Below are positions 19,756-28,015 of a stretch of DNA of 64,000 bases, in pieces. This DNA is from CAZBWP01 sp964630265 (GTDB lineage: Bacteria > Pseudomonadota > Alphaproteobacteria > Rhodospirillales > Defluviicoccaceae), in the NCBI GenBank assembly GCA_964630265.1, contig CAZVRW010000006.1:13423-77422 (forward strand). Reading direction: 5' to 3'. Positions within the stretch are counted from its first letter, which is position 1, and each line of letters begins with the position of its first letter. A program made the translations under genes and the position numbers. The notes under the pieces are model-generated. The model was not told the DNA's origin, ran no database searches, and worked only from the letters and a program-made list of their open reading frames with translations.

Positions 19756-20574
19756 TCACTCGTCGGCCTTGGCGCGCTGCCAGAGCGCCTCCAATTCGTC
19801 CAGGGTCATCGCCGCAAGCGGTGTGTCGCCGGCCGCCGCCGCCAGCGCCTCGATGCGACGGAAGCGGCGCTCGAACTTGGCATTGGCCCGGCGCAGCGCC
19901 GCCTCGGGATCGAGATCCAGCTTGCGGGCGACGTTGACGCAGGTGAACAGGAGGTCGCCCAGCTCGTCCTCCAGCCGGTCCCGGTCGGCGCCGTCGGCCA
20001 TCTCCAACGCCAGCTCGTCCGCTTCCTCGGCAAACTTGGCCAGCGCCGACGTGGCGTCCGGCCAGTCGAAGCCGACCCGAGCCGCGCGCTTCTGCAGCTT
20101 CGCCGCCCGCGTCGTCGCCGGCAGCGCCAGCGGCACGCCGTCCAGCGCACTGTGCGGTTCCATGTCGGCGACCGCGTCCTTGGCGGCCAGCCGTTCGGCC
20201 GCCTTCTGCTCCTCCCAGGCCCGCGTCTGTGCCGCCGCCGAGTCGACCACGGCGTCGGCGAAGACGTGCGGGTGCCGGCGCTCCATCTTGTCGCAGATGG
20301 CCGCGACCACGTCGGCGAAGGCGAAGGCGCAGGTCTCCTCGGCCATGCGCGCGTGGAACACCACCTGCAGCAGCAGATCCCCGAGCTCGTCGCGCAGGTT
20401 GGCCAGGTCGCCGCGGGCGATGGCGTCGGCCACCTCGTAAGCTTCCTCGATGGTGTAGGGGGCGATGCTGGCGAACGTCTGCTCCACGTCCCAAGGGCAG
20501 CCGCCCACGGGATCCCGCAACCGCGCCATGATCGCCAACAACCGCCGAATATCCCCGTCCATTCCAACCGTCAT
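19756..20574 (-). CDS. mazG: Nucleoside triphosphate pyrophosphohydrolase MazG
   Basis: 272-residue enzyme that removes pyrophosphate from NTPs and dNTPs. Two tandem MazG domains are seen: CPWDVEQTFASIAPYTIEEAYEV with DELGDLLLQVVFHA near the N-terminus, and EEADELALE with DELGDLLFTCVNVAR in the second half, each with EExxE/ExxD metal ligands. I start at ATG 20574 with AGG upstream; ATG 20562 or a TTG at 20598 are alternatives. MazG commonly lies near hflX in alphaproteobacteria. Confidence 0.93.
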   Translation of the reverse strand: MTVGMDGDIRRLLAIMARLRDPVGGCPWDVEQTFASIAPYTIEEAYEVADAIARGDLANLRDELGDLLLQVVFHARMAEETCAFAFADVVAAICDKMERRHPHVFADAVVDSAAAQTRAWEEQKAAERLAAKDAVADMEPHSALDGVPLALPATTRAAKLQKRAARVGFDWPDATSALAKFAEEADELALEMADGADRDRLEDELGDLLFTCVNVARKLDLDPEAALRRANAKFERRFRRIEALAAAAGDTPLAAMTLDELEALWQRAKADE

Positions 20575-20743
20575 GCCAGACCTGGCGGTCGCTGCCAACC
20601 GTCAAAGGGGGGCCCGGCGCCAGCCCCGGCAGGGGCGACACTGCGCAAGCTCGGCCTGGAACGGCGGTGGGCAGTCCAAGTCCACGCGATACGCGCCGGC
20701 CGATACGCACCGGCGTCTTAAAGTCGCATAAGATATATTATGG

Positions 20744-20771
20744 CAAATAATAACGCCCGTCGAAGCAGGCG
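20744..20771 (-). terminator. Rho-independent terminator after the tatD-MBL operon
   Basis: On the minus strand, CGCCTG-CTTCGA-CGGGCG forms a six-pair stem with a six-base loop, immediately followed by TTATTATTTG. It begins two bases after the stop codon of the metallo-beta-lactamase-fold gene and would end that transcript before mazG. Confidence 0.65.
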
Positions 20772-20772
20772 G

Positions 20773-21546
20773 TTACGCCTCGATGACCATGCCGTCCCAG
20801 GCCGGTTCGATGCCGGCGGGCAGCCGCGCCGCCAGCGTTTCGTGGTCCAACGCGCCGCCGAGATGGGTCAGCACGCCGCGCTCAGGGCCGACGCGGGCGA
20901 ACCACGCCAGCGCCTTGTCCACGTCGCAGTGCGTCGGGTGCGGCCGGTCGGTGAGCGTGCCGACGATCCAGACGCGCACGCCCGCCAGCAGCGAAAACGC
21001 ATGCTCGGGCAGCTCCACCACGTCCGTCGTGTACGCCACCGGCCCGAAGCGAAAGCCGAACGTCCGGGAAAACCCGTGGCTCTGCTCGATCACCGCGACC
21101 GGAATCGTGCCGATGTCCAACGCGTCGCCGTCGCCGATGGCGTGCGGTGTCAGCGTCGGCTTGTAGTAGAACCGCGCCCCGGCATCCAAGGGTTCGAAAA
21201 CATAGGGAAACCGCGCGCCGATGATGGCCAGCGTCCGCGTGTCGCCATAGACATCCAGCGGCGCGTTGCGCATCCGGTTGATCGCCCGGAGATCGTCGAT
21301 ACCGTGCAGATGGTCGGCGTGCGCGTGCGTGTACAGCACCGCGTCCACCGTCGCGACGCCCGCCGCCAGCAGTTGTTCGCGCAAATCCGGCGGCGTGTCG
21401 ACCAGCAGCCGCGTCGTGCCGTCGTCCACCAGGATCGCCGGTCGCGTCCGCCGGTTCTTCGGGTTGGCGGGATCGCACGCCCCCCAGCCCCAGTCGATGG
21501 CCGGCGTCCCGCTCGAGGCGCCGGATCCGAGGATGGTTACCCTCAT
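20773..21546 (-). CDS. Metallo-beta-lactamase-fold hydrolase (PhnP/RNase Z-like)
   Basis: 257-residue metal-dependent phosphodiesterase-type hydrolase. It starts MRVTILGSGASSGTPAIDWGWGACDP; the metal motif is THAHADHLHGIDDLR near 77, later ligands lie in YTTDV and the HCDVDKA/LTHLGG region. The N-terminal GSGASSGTP and the cysteine-bearing loop resemble PhnP. No phn genes are near, so a general phosphodiesterase role is likelier. It overlaps tatD (ATGA). Confidence 0.88.
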   Translation of the reverse strand: MRVTILGSGASSGTPAIDWGWGACDPANPKNRRTRPAILVDDGTTRLLVDTPPDLREQLLAAGVATVDAVLYTHAHADHLHGIDDLRAINRMRNAPLDVYGDTRTLAIIGARFPYVFEPLDAGARFYYKPTLTPHAIGDGDALDIGTIPVAVIEQSHGFSRTFGFRFGPVAYTTDVVELPEHAFSLLAGVRVWIVGTLTDRPHPTHCDVDKALAWFARVGPERGVLTHLGGALDHETLAARLPAGIEPAWDGMVIEA

Positions 21547-22316
21547 GCGGCTTTTCTGAACAATCTGAAGAAGTTGTCGGTCGTCGCCGCGGCCAGGTCG
21601 TCGAGCGCCATGCCGCGGATCCGGGCGACCTCGGCGGCGGTGTGGTGGACGAACGCCGGCTCGTTGCGCTTGCCGCGCTTCGGCACCGGCGCCAGGTACG
21701 GCGCGTCGGTCTCCACCAGGATGCGGTCCAGCGGCAGCGCCGCCGCGGTCTCGCGCAGGGCCTCGGCCTTCTTGAAGGTGACGATGCCGGCGAAGGAGAT
21801 GGAGAAGCCGAGATCGACTGCGGTTTCAGCAAGTTGTCGCGTCGAGCTGAAGCAATGCAGCAGGCCCGGAAAGGGCCCCTGCCCCATCTCCTCCGCGAGG
21901 ATCCGGGCGGTATCGGCGTCGGCTTCGCGGGTGTGCACGACCAGCGGCAACTGTGCCGACCGTGCCGCCGCGATGTGGGCGCGGAAACTCCGCTGCTGCG
22001 CCTCGGCCGGGCTGTGCAGGTAGTGGTAGTCGAGGCCGGTCTCGCCGAAGCCGACCACCTTCGGGTGCTCGGCGAGACGGACCAGCGTCGCCGCCGACGT
22101 CTCCGGTTCCGACGCCGCCTCGTGCGGATGGATGCCCACGGTGCACCAGACGTTGTCGAACCGTTCCGCCACCGCCAGCACCCGCGGAAACCGGGTAAGG
22201 TGGGTGCAGATGGTCAGCATCGTCGCCACGCCCGCCTCGCCGGCCCGCGCGACGACGTCATCGAGTTCGTTGGCGAACTCCGGAAAGTCCAGATGACAAT
22301 GGCTGTCGACGAGCAT
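21543..22316 (-). CDS. tatD: TatD-family metal-dependent DNase
   Basis: 257-residue TIM-barrel hydrolase with 3'-5' exonuclease activity in studied members. Motifs are VDSHCHLDFPEF, TVGIHPHEA, GFGETGLDYHYLHSP (metal Glu), LVVHTREAD and LVETDAPYLAP. In alphaproteobacteria tatD normally follows metG directly. Here the protease pair is inserted between them. The open frame runs further upstream, but homology starts at MLVDSHCHLD. Confidence 0.95.
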   Translation of the reverse strand: MLVDSHCHLDFPEFANELDDVVARAGEAGVATMLTICTHLTRFPRVLAVAERFDNVWCTVGIHPHEAASEPETSAATLVRLAEHPKVVGFGETGLDYHYLHSPAEAQQRSFRAHIAAARSAQLPLVVHTREADADTARILAEEMGQGPFPGLLHCFSSTRQLAETAVDLGFSISFAGIVTFKKAEALRETAAALPLDRILVETDAPYLAPVPKRGKRNEPAFVHHTAAEVARIRGMALDDLAAATTDNFFRLFRKAA

Positions 22317-22453
22317 GCGCAATTCCCTTCCGGCGTCACGGCCCGACAGATATCGCGGCCGCTCCGGCGGTTGTCCAGACGCAGAAACGCGCGGTCGCTG
22401 CCGACCGCGCGTCTCCCGTTCGAGCGGACCCGCCGCGGCGGGTGGTCCGTTGG

Positions 22454-23953
22454 TCAGAAGTTGGCCAGGGCGAACGCCACGGCCGCGTCCACGTCGACCA
22501 GACCGTGACCCGTTGCCGCATCGACCCCGGCGTGGGCCTGAACGTTGAACCGCGGATGGTTGCTGCCCAGCGTGACGTCCACCGCGGTCGCCTTCAGCGC
22601 CTGCGTCACTTGGGCCGGCTTCAGCCCCGGCTTGGCGCCGAGGATCGCCGCCGCCGCACCGGCGATCTGCGGCGCCGCCGCCGAGGTCCCGGAAAACAGC
22701 GCCCAGCCATCGCCCGCCGTGGTGCCGTCGCCCTCGGGATCGTGGGGCAGCGCCGGCTGACTCTGGCCGACGTCGATCTGACAGCCGGGCGGGATCGGCA
22801 ACATGATGTACTGGGCCCGCGGCAACATGCCGACCAGACCGGACACGTCGGGCACGATGACGTCCTGAAACCAGGGGCTCATATAGCCGCTGGTGTAGTT
22901 CGATGCCTGCAATTCCAGCGCCGCGCTGGCGAACGTGCCGCCGGCCGCCAGGACGCCGGGAACCTGCGGTTCGATGGTGAAGCTGCCGTTGCCGGCGGAG
23001 AAGACGACGAAAATGTCCTGTTCGACGGCGTCGAGAATCTCCATGGCCCAGGCGATGTCGAACGGATCGAGCGGTCCGGACGGCGGAAACGGACCATCGC
23101 CGCCCCACGAGTTGGTGAGGATCGCCGGCGCCATTTCCTTGGCGCGGAGGAAGCCGGCGATGGCGCCGACCAACCGCCCGGCGTTGTCGCTAGCGCGGAT
23201 CGCATGCAGTTCGGCCGCCGGGGCGACGGCGAAGATGTTGGCCGACTCGCCGGTGCCGTGACCCACCGGATCCCGCGAGGGACTGGTATTCGGCACCACG
23301 GTGATCGTCGGTTTGACCGCGTAGCCGTGGGCCAGGAAGAACGGGTGGACCGCCTGACCGCTGTCCACCATGGCCACCTTGACGCCCTCCCCGACCATAC
23401 CCTTGCGTTGCGCCGTCAGGGCATTCAGCAGCAGCGCCACATCGCCGGGAACGCGCAGGTGGAACTTCGACACCAACGGCGGGATCGGCGTCGGAAAGAC
23501 GGCCTGCAACATCCGCGGCCGCTCCACCAGAACCGCCTCCAGTTCGGTCTCCTTGCGGCTCTTGATGCTAGCGGCGCAGCGCACCTCGGGCTGCCCCTTG
23601 CCGATCACGTCGATGTGGGTGACATAGCGCAGGCGGTCCACTTCGGCGTGCATCAGGCGTTCGAAGGCGACCAGCTTGCCGCCGGTCAGTTCTTCGAACG
23701 CGGCGGGACTCCCCGAGACGGCGATGCCGATGCCGCTCGACGCCAGCACGGTGAAACCGTTCTTCTCCAGCGTCTTGCAGGCCGTGTCTCGATCCTCACG
23801 GCTCGCCCGATAGGGGGCGGTTCCGGCGGTGAGCGCGTCGATGCCGGCGTCGAGCACCGACTTGCCGCCTTGCGAGCGGACCGAGACATAGCCCTGCAGA
23901 ACCTCGGGAATCGGCGTGCTCGATGGGATCTCGAGTGGCAGACGGGAATGCAT
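22454..23953 (-). CDS. Subtilisin-like (S8) serine protease
   Basis: 499-residue protease. The triad is readable: Asp197 (VAMVDSGQAV), His232 (PVGHGTGES) and Ser424 (FSGTSAAAPQIAG), with oxyanion Asn322 in SAGNG. The N-terminal 180 residues contain a propeptide-like segment (residues about 57-100, KTLEKNGFTVLASSGIGIAVSG then FEELTGGKLVAF). No signal peptide or membrane segment is visible, so location is uncertain. Start ATG 23953 has a perfect AAGGAGG. The upstream small gene ends one base before this ATG, so the two are tightly coupled. Start and catalytic domain are confident; substrate and role are unknown. Confidence 0.88.
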   Translation of the reverse strand: MHSRLPLEIPSSTPIPEVLQGYVSVRSQGGKSVLDAGIDALTAGTAPYRASREDRDTACKTLEKNGFTVLASSGIGIAVSGSPAAFEELTGGKLVAFERLMHAEVDRLRYVTHIDVIGKGQPEVRCAASIKSRKETELEAVLVERPRMLQAVFPTPIPPLVSKFHLRVPGDVALLLNALTAQRKGMVGEGVKVAMVDSGQAVHPFFLAHGYAVKPTITVVPNTSPSRDPVGHGTGESANIFAVAPAAELHAIRASDNAGRLVGAIAGFLRAKEMAPAILTNSWGGDGPFPPSGPLDPFDIAWAMEILDAVEQDIFVVFSAGNGSFTIEPQVPGVLAAGGTFASAALELQASNYTSGYMSPWFQDVIVPDVSGLVGMLPRAQYIMLPIPPGCQIDVGQSQPALPHDPEGDGTTAGDGWALFSGTSAAAPQIAGAAAAILGAKPGLKPAQVTQALKATAVDVTLGSNHPRFNVQAHAGVDAATGHGLVDVDAAVAFALANF

Positions 23954-23954
23954 G

Positions 23955-24281
23955 TCACCAACCTCCTTTCTGGTACGCAGGCGGGCGACGAATGGAAATC
24001 GCAGAGATGGCGTCACGAAGCGCCTCGGGAACCGGCAGGGCGATGGGCATCTCCCGTCCTTCCAGAGTAACGTCGAAGGCCTTTTCGAACGTCGCCCGGT
24101 CACCCGCGGCCAACAGGCCCTGCCGCATCGGCAGGACCGTCAGCCCCCGTTCGGCGAGCCAATGGTCGGCCGCGCGATCCGGGCCGGCCTTCGCCCAGAG
24201 CAGCATGGCCTCGAGATGATCCCCGGCTTCCGGGGTGTCCCCGCCCGCCTGTCCGTGCTTCGATGACTTTCCGTGCGTCAT
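23955..24281 (-). CDS. Small protein resembling a detached protease propeptide
   Basis: About 108 residues, read in the same direction and directly upstream of the S8 protease (TGA-C-ATG junction). The middle, HWLAERGLTVLPMRQGLLAAG then FEKAFDVTLEG, parallels the protease's own N-terminal segment LEKNGFTVLASSGIGIAVSG..FEELTGGKL, and the tail LPVPEALRDAISAI resembles the end of pro-kumamolisin domains. I infer an intramolecular-chaperone or inhibitor type domain encoded as a separate chain. An in-frame ATG at 24347 would add 22 residues; neither start has a good Shine-Dalgarno. No other motif. Confidence 0.6.
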   Translation of the reverse strand: MTHGKSSKHGQAGGDTPEAGDHLEAMLLWAKAGPDRAADHWLAERGLTVLPMRQGLLAAGDRATFEKAFDVTLEGREMPIALPVPEALRDAISAISIRRPPAYQKGGW

Positions 24282-24510
24282 CCGACGCTGTCCTGCATGG
24301 GCGCGGCCGCTTGCTGCGGCACCGCGGTTGTGACGCGAGCGCGTCATGGAGCAAAAAGTTCACCACATCCCGCAAGGCTTGTCTGTAAAATCCATCACAG
24401 TCCCACGGCGACCACCCCTCCCGCTTGATCGCGCGCCGGCCGGCGGTATCTGACCCGGTGGCCGGCGATGTCCACACAGGGTCATTCAGCGGCGCGACGG
24501 GTTGGCGGGA

Positions 24511-24550
24511 AATCCTACAAAATCCTACTTTTTCCTACAAAAGCATACAT
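24511..24550. repeat. Four 10-bp iterons with a distal inverted half-copy
   Basis: Successive 10-base units are AATCCTACAA, AATCCTACTT, TTTCCTACAA and AAGCATACAT. The CCTAC core recurs exactly every 10 bases at 24514, 24524 and 24534, so the copies face the same side of the helix. An inverted copy, TTGTAGG, lies at 24593-24599. The array is in the AT-rich 297-base gap between the protease pair and the end of metG, about 230 bases upstream of the small gene. It looks like a protein-binding array, probably an operator. Confidence 0.7.
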
Positions 24551-24644
24551 TTCGACGAGCCGCCGAAAACAGAGTGCTTTTGTTTCAGTCAGTTGTAGGT
24601 TTTTTCAATGGCTTAAGGTGGTCAAGACCCGCCTTTTTGCGGCA

Positions 24645-26219
24645 TCATTCGTGCACATTTGGCAACGGAGTCGCCATTTCGACGGCCAGTCGCGGGAACA
24701 CCGGCGTCGGCTTCGGCAGCGGCGTGCCGGGTTCGAGCGCGTGGTCGGGGCCGAGGCAAGCGAAGCCGCGCCGGTCGGCGTCGACGGCAAGCTGATCGAG
24801 CATGCGGGCCGCGGTTTCCGGCGTCACCGGCTGCATCAGGATCGCCAGGTGGCGGATCGCCTCGCAGAGCACGTACAGCACCGTCGCCATGCGGTCCGGG
24901 TCGGCCTTGCGCAGGGCCCACGGGGCTTGGCGGTCGACATAGCCGTTGGCGGCGCGGACCACCGTCCACAACCGGTCGAGCACCTCGTGGAAGGCCTGGA
25001 TGTCCATCGCCTCGCGCAGCGCCGGCAGCAGCGCATGGGCCGCGGCGAGCAGGCTCTCGTCCTCGGGGGTCAGCGGCCCCGGCGCCGGCACACATTCGGC
25101 GCAGTTGCGATTGACCATGGAGAGCACCCGTTGCGCCAAGTTGCCCAGTTCGTTGGCGAGTTCGCCGTTGACCCGGTTGACGACGCTCTCGTGGCTGAAG
25201 TCGCCATCGTTGCCGAACGGCACCTCGCGCAACATGACATAGCGCACCGGGTCGAGGCCGTAGGTCGCCACCAGGTGCAGCGGGTCGATGGCGTTGCCGA
25301 GGGATTTGGACATCTTCTGTCCCTCGACCGTCCACCAGCCGTGGGCGAAGACCCGCTTCGGCGGCTCCAGCCCTGCCGCCATCAGGAACGCCGGCCAGTA
25401 GACGGCGTGGAAGCGCAGGATGTCCTTGCCGACCATGTGAACGTCGGCCGGCCAATAGCGGGCATAGTCGCCGCCTTCGATCTCCGGATAGCCGACCGCG
25501 GTGATGTAGTTGGTGAGCGCGTCCAGCCAGACGTACATGACGTGCTTCGGGTCGCCCGGCACCGGCACGCCCCAGTCGAAGGTGGTGCGCGAGACCGAGA
25601 GGTCCTGCAGCCCGCCCTTGACGAAGCTGACGACCTCGTTCAGCCGGGTGCGCGGCAGCACGAAGTCCGGCCGCTCCGCATAGAGGGCCAGCAGTCGGTC
25701 CTGCCAGGCGGACAGGCGGAAGAAATAGCTGGGCTCCTCCACCCACTCCACCGGCGCGCCGGAGGGGCCGACCCGGGTGCCGTCGGCCAGCGTCGAAAGT
25801 TCGCTCTCCGTATAGAACGCCTCGTCGCGCACCGCGTACCAGCCGGCATAGGCACCGGCGTAGATCTCGCCGGCATCGACCAGTGCCTGCCACAGGGCCT
25901 GGCAGGACCGCCGGTGCCGCGCTTCCGTGGTGCGGATGAAATCGTCGTTGGAGAAGTTCATGACCCGCGCCAGGTCGCGGAAGTTCTGCGAGACCCGGTC
26001 GGTGAAGTCGTGCGGCGTGATGCCGGCCGCGGCCGCCGCCTTGACCACCTTCTGGCCATGCTCGTCGGTCCCGGTCAGGAACTTGACGTCGAAGCCGTCC
26101 AGTCGCTTGAAGCGGGCGAGCACGTCGCACGCGAGCGTCGTGTACATGTGGCCGATGTGCGGCACGTCGTTGACATAATAGATGGGAGTCGTGACGTAAA
26201 AGCTGTTCGCCGCGGCCAT
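24645..26219 (-). CDS. metG: Methionyl-tRNA synthetase
   Basis: 524-residue class I synthetase that charges tRNA-Met. PHIGHMY at residues 20-26 is the HIGH box and GQKMSKSLGN near residue 303 is the KMSKS loop. The stem-contact and anticodon-binding helical domain follows. There is no C-terminal EMAP/Trbp111 dimerisation domain, as in the short alphaproteobacterial form. It sits 42 bases after holB. Confidence 0.97.
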   Translation of the reverse strand: MAAANSFYVTTPIYYVNDVPHIGHMYTTLACDVLARFKRLDGFDVKFLTGTDEHGQKVVKAAAAAGITPHDFTDRVSQNFRDLARVMNFSNDDFIRTTEARHRRSCQALWQALVDAGEIYAGAYAGWYAVRDEAFYTESELSTLADGTRVGPSGAPVEWVEEPSYFFRLSAWQDRLLALYAERPDFVLPRTRLNEVVSFVKGGLQDLSVSRTTFDWGVPVPGDPKHVMYVWLDALTNYITAVGYPEIEGGDYARYWPADVHMVGKDILRFHAVYWPAFLMAAGLEPPKRVFAHGWWTVEGQKMSKSLGNAIDPLHLVATYGLDPVRYVMLREVPFGNDGDFSHESVVNRVNGELANELGNLAQRVLSMVNRNCAECVPAPGPLTPEDESLLAAAHALLPALREAMDIQAFHEVLDRLWTVVRAANGYVDRQAPWALRKADPDRMATVLYVLCEAIRHLAILMQPVTPETAARMLDQLAVDADRRGFACLGPDHALEPGTPLPKPTPVFPRLAVEMATPLPNVHE

Positions 26220-26261
26220 GGGACTGATCCTTCGCTCGCTTTTGCTACCGCCACGCCGGGG

Positions 26262-27356
26262 TCAGGCGCGGACTGCGCTTTGCAGGTGCGTGAACACGGT
26301 CAGGGTCACCTGTTTGCGATCGAGGGAAGCGCTGTCGACGCGGGCGAGAAGAGCGCCGACCTTGTCCCACACCTCCAGCCATCGATCAAGGCCACCGGCG
26401 CCGGCGAGCCGACCGATCACGGCCGCCGGCCCGGGGTCATCGGCTCCACAGGCGCCGGTGCCGGCGGCGCGGATGATGCTCGCGAGCAGGCCGCGCAGCA
26501 TCTCCATGGCCACCGCAAACGTCTCGCCGGCGTCCGCCTTGCCGATCCGCTCGCCGAAGGCAAGCACGGCCGCGACATCGAGCCGCGGCAGGTCGGCGAT
26601 CAGCCGCAGCAGCTCGTCATGCAGGCCGCCGCCCCCCTGCCCCGCCAGCGTCAGGGCGCGGCCGATGCTGCCGGCCGCCAGGTGCGCCAGCGCCGCCGCG
26701 TCGGCCGGGGCGAGGTCCGGCGCGTAGCGGCCGAGCAGCTCCACCACGGTCGCGTCGGCGAGCGGCCCGAGCGTCAGCCGCCGGCAGCGGGAGCGGATGG
26801 TCGGCAGCAGCCGGCCGAAATTGTGGGCGACGAGCAGCAGCAGCGTCCGCGCCGGCGGCTCCTCCAGCACCTTGAGCAGGGCGTTGGCGGCGTTGATGTT
26901 CATCTCGTCCGCGGCATCGACGATTACCACCCGCCAGCCGCCCTCGGCCGCCGTGTGCGCCACCAGGCCCTGCACGGCACGCACATCGTCGACGACGATC
27001 TCGCTGCGCCGCCGACTGGCCTTCTCGTCCCAGCGCCGTTCCACCGTGACCAGGTCGAGATGGCCACCGGCCGCAACGCGCTGGAACACCGGCGCGTCCG
27101 CAGCGACGAACAGGCAGCCGGGCGGCGGCGGCGCGCCGAACAGCGACGGTGCCGGCGCCGCCGCATCGCCGTGCGCCAGGAGAAAACGGCCCAAGCGGAA
27201 CGCCAGCGTCGCCTTGCCGATGCCGCGCGGCCCGGTGATCAGCCAGGCATGCGGCAGCCGGCCGCTCAGCCATGCCGCCAGCAGCGTCTGCTCCGCCGCC
27301 GCGTGACCGAGCAGGTCCGGATTGGCGCGCGGCTCCGGCCAAGGGGCAGCGCTCAT
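26262..27356 (-). CDS. holB: DNA polymerase III subunit delta'
   Basis: 364-residue clamp-loader subunit. N-terminal AAA+ domain: HAWLITGPRGIGKATLAFRLG (P-loop near 45), VVIVDAADEMNINAANALLKVLEEPP (sensor region) and RSRCRRL. The zinc-binding cysteines of gamma/tau are not evident, as expected for delta'. ATG 27356 overlaps the tmk TGA by one base (TGATG); a GTG one codon earlier is possible. The tmk-holB-metG order is standard. Confidence 0.93.
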   Translation of the reverse strand: MSAAPWPEPRANPDLLGHAAAEQTLLAAWLSGRLPHAWLITGPRGIGKATLAFRLGRFLLAHGDAAAPAPSLFGAPPPPGCLFVAADAPVFQRVAAGGHLDLVTVERRWDEKASRRRSEIVVDDVRAVQGLVAHTAAEGGWRVVIVDAADEMNINAANALLKVLEEPPARTLLLLVAHNFGRLLPTIRSRCRRLTLGPLADATVVELLGRYAPDLAPADAAALAHLAAGSIGRALTLAGQGGGGLHDELLRLIADLPRLDVAAVLAFGERIGKADAGETFAVAMEMLRGLLASIIRAAGTGACGADDPGPAAVIGRLAGAGGLDRWLEVWDKVGALLARVDSASLDRKQVTLTVFTHLQSAVRA

Positions 27357-28015
27357 CACGCCGTCTCCCGGAGCATCGCGAACTCGGGGAAGCGCTCGGC
27401 GACGATCCGCCGGATGTCCGCTGCCACCGCGTCTTCCGGGCGAGCGGCGTCGACGACGACGCAGCGCTCGGGCTCACGCCGGGCGATCTCCAGGAATCCG
27501 GCACGCACCCGGGCGTGGAACGGCCGGTCCATGCGTTCGTAGCGATCGCCGTCCGGGGTTCGCGCCCGGGCCCGGTCGAGGCCGGCATCGACGTCGAGGT
27601 CGAGCAGGATCGTCAGGTCGGGCTTGACGCCGCGCAGCACCCATGTGTGCAGGGCGGCGACCACCTCATGCCCGAGCCCTTGAGCGTATCCCTGGTAGGC
27701 GGTGGTCGAGTCGGCGAAGCGGTCGCACACCACGCAGTCGCCGCGGGCGAGCGCCGGCAGAACGGCGTGATCCAGGTGGTCGCGCCGCGCCGCAGAATGC
27801 AGCAGCGCCTCGGTCATCGGACTCCAGGTGGCGTCCGCGGGGTCGACGAGCAGCGCGCGGATCGCCTCGGCGCCGCGGGAGCCACCGGGTTCGCGGGTGA
27901 CCAGCACCGGCCGGCCCGCACGCTCCAACGTCAACGCCAGCCGGCGGACTTGGGTGGACTTGCCGGCCCCCTCGCCGCCCTCGACGGTGAGAAAACGGCC
28001 GCGTGGTCCGGTCAG
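27356..28015 (-). CDS. tmk: Thymidylate kinase, probable CTG start
   Basis: Makes dTDP from dTMP. The P-loop FLTVEGGEGAGKST is essential, and it lies upstream of the first ATG/GTG/TTG in frame. Reading back from the P-loop, the only sensible initiator is CTG at 28015. It has GGAG nine bases upstream and overlaps the dacC stop as CTGA, the same geometry as the ATGA overlaps elsewhere here. That gives 219 residues, the normal length. Other motifs are REPGGS (residue about 45), CDRFADSTTAYQG and LLDLDVDAGLDRARAR. Starting later would delete the P-loop. Confidence 0.9.
   Translation of the reverse strand: MTGPRGRFLTVEGGEGAGKSTQVRRLALTLERAGRPVLVTREPGGSRGAEAIRALLVDPADATWSPMTEALLHSAARRDHLDHAVLPALARGDCVVCDRFADSTTAYQGYAQGLGHEVVAALHTWVLRGVKPDLTILLDLDVDAGLDRARARTPDGDRYERMDRPFHARVRAGFLEIARREPERCVVVDAARPEDAVAADIRRIVAERFPEFAMLRETA

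Noticed and set aside
24511..24550. The 10-bp iterons considered as a CRISPR array or plasmid origin.
   Set aside because: Units are contiguous with no spacers, too short for CRISPR, and no rep or cas gene is nearby.
24622..24640. GC hairpin just after the metG stop as a terminator.
   Set aside because: The stem has only four pairs and no T-run follows on the minus strand.
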